From: Ptychodera flava
Lineage: Eukaryota > Hemichordata > Enteropneusta > Ptychoderidae
Assembly (NCBI RefSeq): GCF_041260155.1
Contig: NC_091947.1
Coordinates: forward strand, 26,298,115-26,362,114
Length of the DNA stretch: 64,000 bases
Direction: 5' to 3'
Below the pieces are notes generated by a model. That model did no database searches. It worked only from the letters and a program-made list of their open reading frames with translations, and was not told the DNA's origin. Below, in pieces: positions 12,911-24,167 of the stretch (its first letter is position 1; the number at the start of each line of letters is the position of its first letter). A program made the translations under genes and the position numbers.

Positions 12911-13979
12911 GTGTATACATGACAAATGTTCGTAGCCAGTATTAACTTCATCTCTTAAGCTTTTTCAACGTTCATATTACTAACACATGTATTTCTTTTC
13001 ACAGAAATTCTATACTACCTTAATAAAGTGAAATAATTCCTAAAATGAAATTTGTAGCTACTACATTCTGGAGTATCACGGATAACATTGTAGGAAGCAG
13101 AAACAGAAAACCACGACAGTCACTGTAGAGCAGCGCTTGGTCAGTGATAAAGAATGACGGGGAAAGATTTGACACACAACCGACCAATAAAAAGTTATGA
13201 TCGAGAAAATGTACAAAAATTAAATACATGACAGACAAGATTCCATTATTGTCAATAATATTGCCATATGTGTAGGCATGCCTTAATTGTTTTATCAACC
13301 CAATGTGCCTATTTTAGGACCCTTCAAGAAATTTTCATACTTTCGACACGTTTACTTGTGCATCCTTTAAAGTGTGATAATTATAGTACGTTGGTAAAAC
13401 AACACTGCGTCTCGACGACTAAATTGGACGCCTCCGAGGTGGCAATAATCAAAAATAAGTATATCCGGTGGGAAAAACAGTTTGCACTCCGTCACATTGC
13501 TAAAAGTCTTATGTGAGCTTTAAATCCCGAATATTAGTATGTGTTGGAGATGACGACTATATAAGTTCGTCACACAAGACAGACATCCCTTCTTGAAGAG
13601 ATGGATACCCTAACCTCAGTGTGTAGCCACATTAACTTTACTAATCGCCCTGTTAGTTGTGTTTTTGGTTGTCTTTCTTCTTTTGTTTAATGTATTCTAT
13701 CCTTTCTGTGTCATGTTCTTTTTGGGTTGTTCGTTCCTTTTCTCTGTGTGATATATTCAGTCTTTACTGATCCTTCGTAACTCATGCCAAAACAAACGAT
13801 AACTGTGTGCCGCTAACATTTCATTTTGCAAAATTTGGTTTGTCAACTTCTTTTAAACATTGACATCAGCGCATTCTTTAATCTTTTTGAATTGCTTCTA
13901 TTCAGAAACTTCCCATGCTTTGAGAAACAAATGCAATCGATGTAACTTACTTACTCTGTATCTCGTCCGCCCGCCTCTC

Positions 13980-14160
13980 TGTATGTATGTATGTATGTAT
14001 GTATGTATGTATGTATGTATGTATGTATGTATGTATGTATGTATGTATGTATGTATGTATGTATGTATGTATGTATGTATGTATGTATGTATGTATGTAT
14101 GTATGTATGTATGTATGTATGTATGTATGTATGTATGTATGTATGTATGTATGTATGTAT
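13980..14160 (+). repeat. (GTAT)n microsatellite, about 45 units
   Basis: An essentially perfect 180-bp tetranucleotide array in intron 9 of copy A. Every frame is open across it on both strands, which creates spurious MYVC- and HTYI-repeat proteins. Confidence 0.98.
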
Positions 14161-14888
14161 GCATTGATGTGCAATATATATGTGTGCGAATGAATGTATG
14201 GATGGAGGTAACAAGCATTTCATTCCGGGATATCTCTGTGAGTCTTGCTGTGTATGTGACCGTTATTATGCAGACGGTTGGATGCATGAACTGCTTGTAA
14301 AGTTTTTTACTTGAATGTAGCTTTTTTATATGAGTTCTTTTATTTTCCGCATAGTACGCTCTCAAAATAGGGTAAGCTCTGATTGTTACACATATGCATG
14401 TAAGCATAAAATATTGGACATACCTGAGGCCGGCCTTCGATATTAGCATTGCATCTCATTATTGTCATAACATGATCCTGTAACAACATACAAGTGAAGT
14501 TATGGTACATATGTTATTGAATTGGTTAGACATATCTGTACTCTCGTTCTTTAACAGCGATTAATGTACCGTTGCACTGTACCAACACACTGTTTCAAAG
14601 CAATATTCGTATCAAAGATGACATTAAAACACCATCACAATATACATTTTCTACAAGCACAGGATTTAAAGTTTAGCATGGTAGCAATAGGCTACTCGAA
14701 AGATGAAGGGGTACATATCTAGGGTTGCAAGTCTCAATGTTGGTATTAATGATGAAATTTAAATCCAAAGCATGAGCAAAATACTTTCTGTTATGTGCAA
14801 CGCCACGTTAATTCCTTCACTATCATACCATGTAATACATGTAAGTTCGTATATACACAAACATGTACAAACATAAAGAGCACACAAT

Positions 14889-14902
14889 ATCTATCTATCT
14901 AC

Positions 14903-14949
<47 letters not shown>

Positions 14950-15129
14950 GGGTTATATAGTTATATATACACAAATACACTATTATATAACGTTTTATGT
15001 ATGTATGTATGTATGTATGTATGTATGTATGTATGTATGTATGTATGTATGTATGTATGTATGTATGTATGTATGCATGTATGTATGTATGTATGTATGT
15101 AAGCTTATGTATGTATGTATGTATGTATG

Positions 15130-15208
<79 letters not shown>

Positions 15209-15292
15209 GCATGCATGCATGCATGCATGCATGCATGCATGTATGTATGTATGTATGTATGTATGTATGTATGTATGTATGTATGTATGTAT
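14889..15292 (+). repeat. Compound ATNN tetranucleotide array
   Basis: Consecutive blocks run (ATCT)n 14889-14948, unique DNA to 14996, (GTAT)n 14997-15131 with two interruptions, (ATCT)n 15132-15206, (ATGC)n 15207-15240 and (GTAT)n 15241-15292. Neighbouring blocks differ by one base per unit. The array lies in intron 8 of copy A. Confidence 0.97.
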
Positions 15293-15433
15293 TTATATCA
15301 TGAGAAATGTTTTTCTCTTCAACTTTTTATAACATGGCAATAAACTCGTAATAAATATAAATAGAGAGGTCGAGGTTAAAATTAACCAATCCAGTTTAGC
15401 CTCTGCTCCAATAAATACATGTACTATACGGGA

Positions 15434-17000
15434 GTGTTCAGCTATTACGGCCGGGGTTGGGCCAGCAAAATCCAGGGGTTTACCTTAAATTTGAAAACTG
15501 GAAAGGGGGGGTCACGTATTTTTCAAACAGCTCAGAAGGGGGGTTCAGTTAATTTTCATAAGTATCCGTCCCGTCAAAAAGCAGCTACAGTGTTCAGAAA
15601 TATCCTGAGAGATGGAAATGATTCGCTGCATGATTTCATTCTCTGAAGTCATTTAACTGTAAATCTGAACAAAGTATAATTATCTGTCACATATGATAAT
15701 CTTGAATAGGGAACTCTGAGGCTTGTCTTGTTGTTAATCGAGCTCACTGAAGGCAATGAACAATTCGGAATTATTCCTATTACTTACATGTTAGAGATAT
15801 GGCAAGTTTTGTCAGGGAAATTATTAAGAGTTACCTGTAGACTACTAGTACAATGAAAAGTGAAATTATACTTTTAGGTGAAATTCCAATATCATAATTG
15901 TTGTCAACATCTGAACTTGCAAATACCCTGTTTGAATAAAGTACATTTGCATCAATTATCAAACATCTATAAAAGCACAAATTAATTTAGTCTAGCGTTG
16001 TAAAACAAATTATTCATAGTTTTCTCATATACTCCAATGTATAGTGAATCAACATTTTGGTGAAATTCCCAAATCCAATTTCTTGCACACATATCCATTT
16101 GTAACCACACTAGTCTAATCAAGTACATTTAAATTAATAATCGAGAGGACATAAATACACAAATTTACTTATTTTTGTATTTGAAAAAAAATCAATCATG
16201 GTTTCCTCATTGACTGCCATGTATAGTGGATGGACATTTTCAGTAAAATTCAAAAATCAGATTTCTTGTATACATAATATGCACCTTTAACCATCATATT
16301 CTATTCAAGTACAATTATGTTAATTATTCAATGTCTGTATATTCACAAATATAGCAAATTTTTCATTGAAAAAAAATTTTCACAGTTTTATCATTGACTG
16401 CCATGTGTAATGGATGAACATTTTTGGTGAAATTCTAAAGTCAAATTTTTTGTCCACATACCAGTTGTAACAACCCTATTCCAATTAAGTACTTTTATGT
16501 CAATTATTAAATATCTATAAATGCATCGATATAGTTTTGTATTGAAAAATTATTACATAGTTTTCTCATAGACTACCATGTATAGTGAATAAACATTATA
16601 AACAGCTGATTATCAATTAAATCCAAATATCAAAATTTTGTACACAAGCGCTTGCGCAAAAATATTGCAATCCACCTGTAATTTCTGTCCAATCCCTTTG
16701 AGAGGCAATTTCAAAATTAGCAAGTCAGAAGGGGACATTTGAACATTAACACCTTGTGAGTTTGTAAGGAGACTCATTTGAAAAAGATTTGAATCTTTTT
16801 GGGGGGATTCTATCGCCCCCAGAGGTGCATGTCTGTGCAGCTTTACTCACGCTATATGGGGGGGGGGGGGTTTCATGAATTTTTTATCATCTTAAAAGGG
16901 GGGTCATCAATTTTATGGTGCAATCGGTAGGGGGTTAAATTATTTTGACTGATGCTCAGGAAGAATTTGCCGGCCCACCCCGGCCATAATAACTGAACAC
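15434..17000. mobile_element. Inverted-repeat element with ~180-bp tandem core
   Basis: The left end GTGTTCAGCTATTACGGCCG and the right end (inverse) GTGTTCAGTTATTATGGCCG are matching termini, with similarity over about 40 bp including GGGCC(A/G)GCAAA. G-rich tracts follow inside each end (15500-15545 and 16795-16935). The centre (about 15840-16640) has roughly five units of 176-184 bp marked by CTGCCATGTATAGTG-like text at about 16030, 16215, 16395 and 16575. No coding capacity and no clear target duplication were found. Confidence 0.75.
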
Positions 17001-17005
17001 CTTCT

Positions 17006-17338
17006 AAGGAAGGCAGTTCAACCAGTACTCCTTGTCTTCTAATGATCTTTATTTAAAAAATACCGACGTTTCGGCAACACACAAGTTGCCTTCTTCAGGT
17101 CTGTCATGGTAGTTGCAGGATCCAAGTTGCTGGATGCTGGGGACTTCATCACGTGAATTAAGGAGAGTGTTCTAAAAAGAGTCAGTCAAACTACAACCAT
17201 AGAAGCAACACTTCTAAGGAGTACTGGTTGAACTGCCTTCCTTATTAATTTATATATGCCATGATCCTGGTGTGTTCCCGCACTCTACGTGTTGCTTCTA
17301 TGGTTGTAGTTGGACTGACTCTTTTTAGAACACACTCC
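17006..17338 (-). mobile_element. Penelope-like 3' end with inverted partial copies
   Basis: Two nested inverted repeats occur. AAGGAAGGCAGTTCAACCAG (17006) faces its inverse ending at 17243, a 28-bp perfect match. Separately, 17162-17211 faces 17289-17338, about 50 bp with few mismatches. On the minus strand the text CCTGAAGAAGGCAAC, GTTGCCGAAACGTCGGTA, then an A/T-rich tract and AATAAAGATCATTAG resembles terminal parts of Penelope-like retroelements. Those elements often insert with inverted or tandem partial copies. No RT or GIY-YIG frame remains. Confidence 0.55.
17061..17102 (-). ncRNA. Hammerhead-ribozyme-like core
   Basis: On the minus strand the order is CTGAAGA, GGCAAC, loop TTGTGT, GTTGCC, GAAAC, GTC. 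That fits the CUGANGA, stem II, GAAA, cleavage-site arrangement of hammerhead ribozymes, which are known in Penelope-like elements. One extra A lies between CTGAAGA and stem II, and stem III would be very short, so self-cleavage is uncertain. Confidence 0.45.
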
Positions 17339-19065
17339 CTAAGTATACACGTGACTGCAAGTTTGAATATTACACTTGGAACACAGGCTACTCCAACACT
17401 ACAGCAAATAAAAAATTTACTTTTACAATTCAAATTATTGACTTTGTGAAATCGTGAAAAGTGAAAAATCCGACAGAGGCTTCACACAAATTACCTGCAA
17501 GTTTTCACCGACTGGGAGGTCACACAGCACAGGTATTCCAAGTGATTCCAATTGATCCCTTGGTCCTACGCCTGATAACATCAGCAGCTATAGTAGAGAA
17601 CGAAAATTACAGATAATAATACTAATTATATTTACTTATTATTAAACATGGTCATTGAAACAGTGGAAAGGCTTTTTAGAGAATACAGATCATAGGGTAA
17701 ATCTGAACATGTGAGTAAACATGGTTAAAATGTGATCCCACATGGAAACAATACAAAAATGATTTTGAGACCTGTTAATGGTAACAATGGGATTTTCTAT
17801 CGTTTTCAGGCATCTTCCCTAAAGTTCAAAATGGTACAGATTTGAAACTTGATCACATTTCAGTAAAGCTTATAATTACTGAAAATTACTACCGAACAAC
17901 AAAGGATCGATCTTTGGTCTAAGTTGATTAACAACACAAGTGTGCACTTTACAGTTTTCCTTAATGACCTCAGTGATGATTATTTTGTTTCAGCAATGCT
18001 TGGAAACGAATATATCATAACGATTTCAGCTCTGAGGAAAGTACGTTTCTCGTAAAAACTTCCCTGGAATTTTTCAGACAATATTTTTGCGTTAATTAGT
18101 TTCATTTTTCTCTCTGATATAACTGTTATGACTCTTAAAATGTAAATTTTATGTTGCTGTAACTCTTCTTTTCAAAGGAGGAAATAAAGAAACAACAACA
18201 ACAACAACAACTGAAAATTACTACCGATTTTAAAAGAACTGATAATAGTAATAATATTAAATCATATTTCTGGTAGTAAGACTAGTAAGTCTACTATACC
18301 TGAGGCGATCCTACGGAGCCGGCTGACAAAATTACTTCCCCTTTCACATTGACAGTGACTTTCTCATCGTTTTTAAAAAGTTCAACGGACCTTGCTGTTT
18401 TGTCATCGAAAACAATCTATAAGAAGTCGACAAGTCAAACACTCTATAAGCTTTAAAAGGCGATAAGTAAAATGCAAAGAGTGAGAAAATTAAAGGATAA
18501 TCAATAGAGAAGATTTCCTCTGCGTCTTGGAAACAATCGACGTGCAATGTGCTTAAAAAACACGATGCAGTCCGATTCCCACTACGTATTTGTGGCTCAT
18601 TAAATGTGCATATGTTAACGTTAAACGTTGCATTCGCGGTTCCATCACCAGATCAATGCATCGCACACGAGTAGTATATGAAATCTTGACTGCAAAATTA
18701 ATCCATGTTCTCGGTTTGCCCGTTGCTTACCTTGGTTACGTGAGCATCAGTCCAGATTTCCAAATTTGCCCTTGCTCGAGTGTCAGGATTGAGAAAAGCG
18801 GCAGCTGTACTGCAGCGTTGCCCGTCCTTAATTGTATATTGAGTGTATCCAAAAGCGACCTATCCAGAATCAATGAAAAATTGATTGAAATACCTATAAC
18901 AAAATCAAAGTAATAACATCGCCTTCCAGTGACCACATCGTCATGACGAATTCGCTTTTTTAACATATGTATCATGAAGCTTGTTGCATAAAGTGATCCT
19001 TTCTCCAAGATTTGCCTTTACATGTGTACGCTCAAAAAGAGAGCGAGAGTGTACATGTGTACGGC

Positions 19066-19069
<4 letters not shown>

Positions 19070-19128
<59 letters not shown>
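19070..19128 (+). repeat. (GA)n microsatellite in intron 5 of copy A
   Basis: A perfect dinucleotide run of about 58 bp. Its flank (CTTCGTGTCCTCCACCTC and AATAAAGC) aligns with the flank of the (GA)n run in intron 5 of copy B. Confidence 0.97.
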
Positions 19129-19129
<1 letters not shown>

Positions 19130-21090
19130 ATTTCATGGTTCTTCGTGTCCTCCACCTCCGACGAAACGAGAATAAAGCAAAATCCTCAACATTTTCAGGT
19201 CCGAAAGAAAATTTGATATAATACAAATAAGGCTGTTTGTATGCATATCCGCATATTCCTACTCTCTTACCGGATCAACACAGTCGTTCACATCTTGTAT
19301 CTTGAATCCTATTTCCTCGGCTGAAAATGATACAGAGAAAGAGGTAATTCGTCGATTCACTTAGTATTAGGCAGTCGCATCATATGTTGTAAAGGTATTA
19401 AATGTCGATCGGTAATGAAGATGAATGAAGGTATTCCCAAATTAGTTATATTTTGAGTTTTGCCAAAAAGGGAAGACTAAAGAAATGCCGGGCCTGTGGT
19501 AATCTTTGGTGTTATTCAAAAATTAAATTTCTTGGGAATTAATTATCGACTACGAAAGGTTCCGGTGAGCTTTGATTTGTACCACAAGGAGGATGTGACC
19601 CACGTTTACTAAGCTCAGAGTGTGACGTCTCAGACGTGCCAGAAGATATTGAGCCATATATCAAAAACAAATATTGATGTGGCTCATTTCCTCAGAACAA
19701 ATTTCCAGTAGAGATGCAATAATTTTACAGCAAACATACAAATTCATGCTGTGGGGCCCACCAAAATTTCCATTATATACAAGAGATATATATCACAGAG
19801 AAACTACTGCGCAGCTAAAATCAGCCCGTAGTATTACAAGTTGATCGATGTATTCCGTACCTGCTTCAAGTATGACTTCGCTGTATTTGTTAAGAGGGGA
19901 GTTGTTAGAGACTGTGAGCATACCTCCTCTAGAATGATAATCAGTTGCTATATGAATCTCACTGTAGGTTAAAACACAATTAAAATGACTGTTGAAAACC
20001 TAAATACTCGATACTCGGCGTAGAAAAGACTTACAGCAGAGCTGTTATTATTAAAGTAATAGCAAAGATTATACTAAATTATGAAACACGAGCTTTATGG
20101 ATTTAAAGTTAGTGATCTAATCCATTTCACCCGTGACCATTTTTCAAAATATGCGTATTGAATAAATTACCTTAACAACGGCACACTGAAAACTTTGCTT
20201 GTATTAAAGTGAAAAAAGAAATTCACATTTTCTTTCGTCCTAAGGAAACTCACCTTGTGTTGTTTTCTGATTTCAGAAAATAGGGCAACACGTTGTCATA
20301 GCTCCATCCTTCAGCTCCAAGTCGTTCCCATGAATCAAAATCCTCTTTCGCACCTCTTACATATTGCATCATATTAATGCTGCTTGATCCACCCAGAACC
20401 TGAGAAGGAAATTAGAGTGAATATCAAAATAGCTTTGAATTACAACGTGCTTGGGTAATTAGAAAATGACACAAACTGCACCCATTGCAAACACTCTCCC
20501 GGCAGATATTGCAAGAATTTATTACCAAATACAAAATCCACTGTTCTCACTTAAAGAACACATTCAGTATAGGAAATACCGATCGTTGTACCAACCCGTA
20601 CACACTGTACAGAGGGAAAATCTAGCGTTTGCGTTATGTGCAGTTTCACCGACGGGAAATGTGATAAGGGCAATACAAGAATGTCCAAGCAGTCAGTGAA
20701 CGGATGAGGTTTTGAATGGGAGCGCGGCAACATGTTGACTGTGGCACAGTGAACGTCGCATTTGGTTAAATTGTTGACCATCGGGTAAAGGGGCGCTGCA
20801 GTCCTGCTCGCTCGGCCGGAGACCTCACTACACTAGGAATTGGATGGGTACATTTTCCATGGGGTTGACAGACCTCTCTTTGACACTGTACTTTTGATTT
20901 AAAAATCATATAGACAATGCAAATAAAGCGTTTAGGTATCACAATTATTCCAGAATAATTTATTGCTACGGTTAATCGTTATAATGTGTCTTAGCATACT
21001 ATATATGTGAGAGAAAAATAGAAAAACGCTACAATTTTCAAGTCGATTTTCTTCCAACGTAAGTGCCGTCAAGAGAATGGGAACCTCTTA

Positions 21091-22693
21091 GTCCGTGGGC
21101 TAGAGAGGGTCTACGTGCACCCCCCCCCCCCACAGGATAACAAACCTGTATTTTTCAGAACCCTTGGGATCCCTAGAATACGAAATGGAATTTTAACAGG
21201 AAAAATATAGGGACGCAATAGCTGATATGGTCATGTTTTGAAGGGTACCACAAAATCACGATTTTCCAAGCCAAATGCATTTTCGTCAAATCTGCCTTCT
21301 TGTAAGTCATGTGCTGAGCTCATTTTTTAACATAACCTCACTTGTTTGGTATCATTAAAAAAATGTATTCTTCTTTAAGATGACATATTGCACTATGCAA
21401 TATCTTCTACAGTTTTTGTCAAATATAACCAAAACTTACCCCTTACCCAAAAATTTAACATTGCAAATTACAGTAAAACTCAAATTCTACCAATTTTTTA
21501 GCTAGGCATAATAAAATATGCATTGCTTTGTCTGAAATCTGTTTTATTTGATACAGGGACATGTCAGAAATATAAAATAGACTTTTAACAGAAACAATAT
21601 TGGGAATCTACAGCTGTAACAGTCATATTTTGAAGGGTACCGCAAAATAACAGTGTTGCAGATTTGCATGCATTTTTGTTAAAACTGTCTTCTTATAAGT
21701 TGTCTGCTGAGCTTGTTTTTGAATATAACCTGGCTTGTTGGGTATCATTAGAAAGATAATTTACTAATATTTAGAATGACATATTGTAACATGCAATATC
21801 GTGTGTAGTTTTCATGATATATAACCAAAACTTACCCCATACCCCAAAGTTTACATTGAAAATTTCAGTCGTAGCCAAACCCAAATTCTACCATTTTTTT
21901 ACCTAGACATATAACATCTTGCCATTTTTGCTATTAAATCTATTTTATTTGGTACAGAAACATGTCATAAATATGAAATAGACGTTTAACAGAAAAAATA
22001 TTGGGAATCTACAGCTGTAACAGTCATATTTTGAAGGGTACCGCAAAATCACAGTGTTGCTAATTTGCATGCATTTTTGTTTAATTTGTCTTCTTATAAA
22101 TTATCTGTTGAGCTTGTTTTTGAATATAACCTGGCTTGTTGGGTATCATTAGAAAGATAATTTACTAATATTTAGAATGACATATTGTAACATGCAATAT
22201 CGTGTGTAGTTTTCATGATATATAACCAAAACTTACCCCATACCCCAAAGTTTACATTGAAAATTTCAGTCGTAGCCAAACCCAAATTCTACCATTTTTT
22301 TACCTAGACATATAACATCTTGCCATTTTTGCTATTAAATCTATTTTATTTGGTACAGAAACATGTCATAAATATGAAATAGACGTTTAACAGAAAGAAT
22401 ATTGGTATTCTATGGCTGTAACAGGCATATTCTTTGGAGTACTGCAAAATCACAGCAGTGCAGACTCATATGTGTTTTTGTTAACTTTGTCCCATTGTAG
22501 GTCATCTGCTGCATTTGGCTTGGAAAATCGTGATTTTGTGGTACCCTTCAAAACATGACCATAACAGCTATTGCGTCCCTATATTTTTCCTGTTAAAATT
22601 CCATTTCGTATTCTAGGGATCCCAACGGTTCTGAAAAATACAGGTTTGTTATCCTGTGGGAGGGTGCACGTAGACCCCCTCTAGCCCACGGAC
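21091..22693. mobile_element. 1.6-kb element: ~185-bp terminal inverted repeats, 401-bp tandem core, TA duplication
   Basis: Termini GTCCGTGGGCTAGAG and its inverse are long, near-perfect inverted repeats (21091-21279 and 22510-22693). They include a poly-C run, CTAGAATACGAAATGGAATT and CATGTTTTGAAGGGTACCAC. TA lies outside each end (21089-21090 and 22694-22695). The interior is two nearly identical 401-bp units plus partial ones; CAGCTGTAACAGTCATATTT recurs at 21611 and 22012. The terminal repeat is itself a diverged piece of the tandem unit. It has no open frame of note and sits in intron 2 of copy A. Confidence 0.85.
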
Positions 22694-23282
22694 TATCTGC
22701 ATTCGGCAGTGGTTTACTCCTGGCAACTTAGAGCTTTAGAATACTCATCGTAGGCTTGCCACCTTGTCAGCAATTGCTGTGATTGACACGATTTTGAGTA
22801 ACTTGCAATGAAAACCATTGATTGACACATGATGAATGAAAGTCGTAAGGCCGTGAGTGCAGCATCAGCCAATCCTCTACCACTTCATTGAATACAGCTT
22901 CGCGAATTGTCACTCCCCTTAAAGTTTGAGTCATCAGCTATGCCTTAATGGGCGTAAATATTCAAGAATATCAGGTATTTTGACATGGCACGAAAATCGC
23001 ATATGGCCCATTAATATCATGAATAATATCACATGACATCACAGCGTTACGCCTATTGGTTTAAAGGCTGCGCATAATGAGGTCATGTATAAATATGTTG
23101 TCCGTGTTTTAGCTGATCGCTCGCTCGTACCGCCATGCTTGTCATATACTGATAGCTTGACCGGCAATATTCCATGCATTGGGCCGTACGTATAGGCGCT
23201 CGTGCCATCTCAGATCATAACTCCATCTGAGCAACATTCCAAGCTGGGGCCGTGTACAGTTGCTCCTGTCACCGTACCCTAG

Positions 23283-23384
23283 TCTCGGTTACCCAGACTA
23301 CTGTGTACTTCCGCTGCGCTACAGGGGAATCCCTCCTCCCTGTAGCGCAGCAGAAGTACAGAGAAGTCTGGGTAGCCAAGACCA
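23283..23384. other. Long hairpin, 45-bp stem
   Basis: GTCTCGGTTACCCAGACTAC with CCGCTGCGCTACAGGG faces its inverse across a loop of about 11 nt (around 23328-23338), with few mismatches. It lies in a locally GC-rich patch (about 23100-23500) in intron 2 of copy A. It could be a small fold-back element. A small-RNA precursor is possible but unsupported. Confidence 0.65.
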
Positions 23385-23516
23385 ACCGTACCCCAGATCA
23401 CAACTCCTCCCGACCCGTGCATCGCTGCCGCTCAGGCGCCGGGCAGTGAGTGCGCATCAATCTATTCTCCACCTCGAGTGAGCGTGAGCGCCAGGAGCAT
23501 ACGACTCGTACTACAT

Positions 23517-24167
23517 AGTAATACTAGTACCGAGTAAGTGAGGCTACCCACAATTCCCCTTGATTTGTTCACTCAGAAATTTTTTGCTAAAGGCTTTTTC
23601 AATTTTATCAGTTTCTTAACAATTTTTAACTTACAATTTAAGTTCAGGATTATTTGTTAAAACTATGTTCCAAAATTATTGATTATGTTTAAAATTCAAG
23701 AGTAAATTGAATGAGAAGTCGATGTTTGGAGGTGCTAAAAATTGCACACTTGTCATGATAAAGTTATCAGCAACTAAGATGGTCTCATCATACCACCTGT
23801 TAGACATGCAAATTTCCTTTGTTACGAACATTAAAAAAAATCAATACCCTTTCTTTTGCCAACATAAATGCAACTTATTCCCTTAGTTTCCTTGAAAATA
23901 TTGTGTATGGCTGTCAAAAATCTATGTCGACAAAATTACAAAATTGCTATCTCCTTCGCGGAAAAGGGGTTGACCTTCTCATTATTCACAGTGAGAAATT
24001 AGAAAATTATGATGCTCAGAACTATGTTGCAAGAATTTTGAAATATGGACCGAGTTGTTCTCTGTACAGAAGAAATTTGCTTCAGTTCAGTGAGTGATCT
24101 CCGTGAGTACAGGTCATGGAGAATTATGGGTAGCCTCACTTACTGTGGAGTAATACTAGTACCGAAT
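23517..24167. mobile_element. ~610-bp MITE-like element flanked by 17-bp direct repeats
   Basis: AGTAATACTAGTACCGA occurs at 23517-23533 and again at 24151-24167. Inside, the left end GTAAGTGAGGCTACCCACAA and the right end (inverse) GTAAGTGAGGCTACCCATAA are matching termini. A 92-codon open frame (23819-24097, plus) lies within but resembles nothing I recognise. Seventeen bases is long for a DNA-transposon target duplication. Confidence 0.65.

Noticed and set aside
13860-14449. Long open frames encoding MYVC or HTYI repeats on both strands
   Set aside because: They are translations of the (GTAT)n array; all frames are open because the unit lacks stops.
14795-15343. 182-residue frame with YLSI, MYVC and CMHA repeats
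   Set aside because: Translation of the compound tetranucleotide array only.
18590-18913. 107-codon plus-strand frame
   Set aside because: Antisense to exon 6 of copy A, whose minus-strand reading has the conserved GMC sequence and splice sites.
19012-19226. RERE- and SLSL-repeat frames
   Set aside because: Translation of the (GA)n microsatellite.
23252-23481. Two GC-rich overlapping frames
   Set aside because: They cross the 45-bp-stem hairpin and mirror each other's composition; no known domain.
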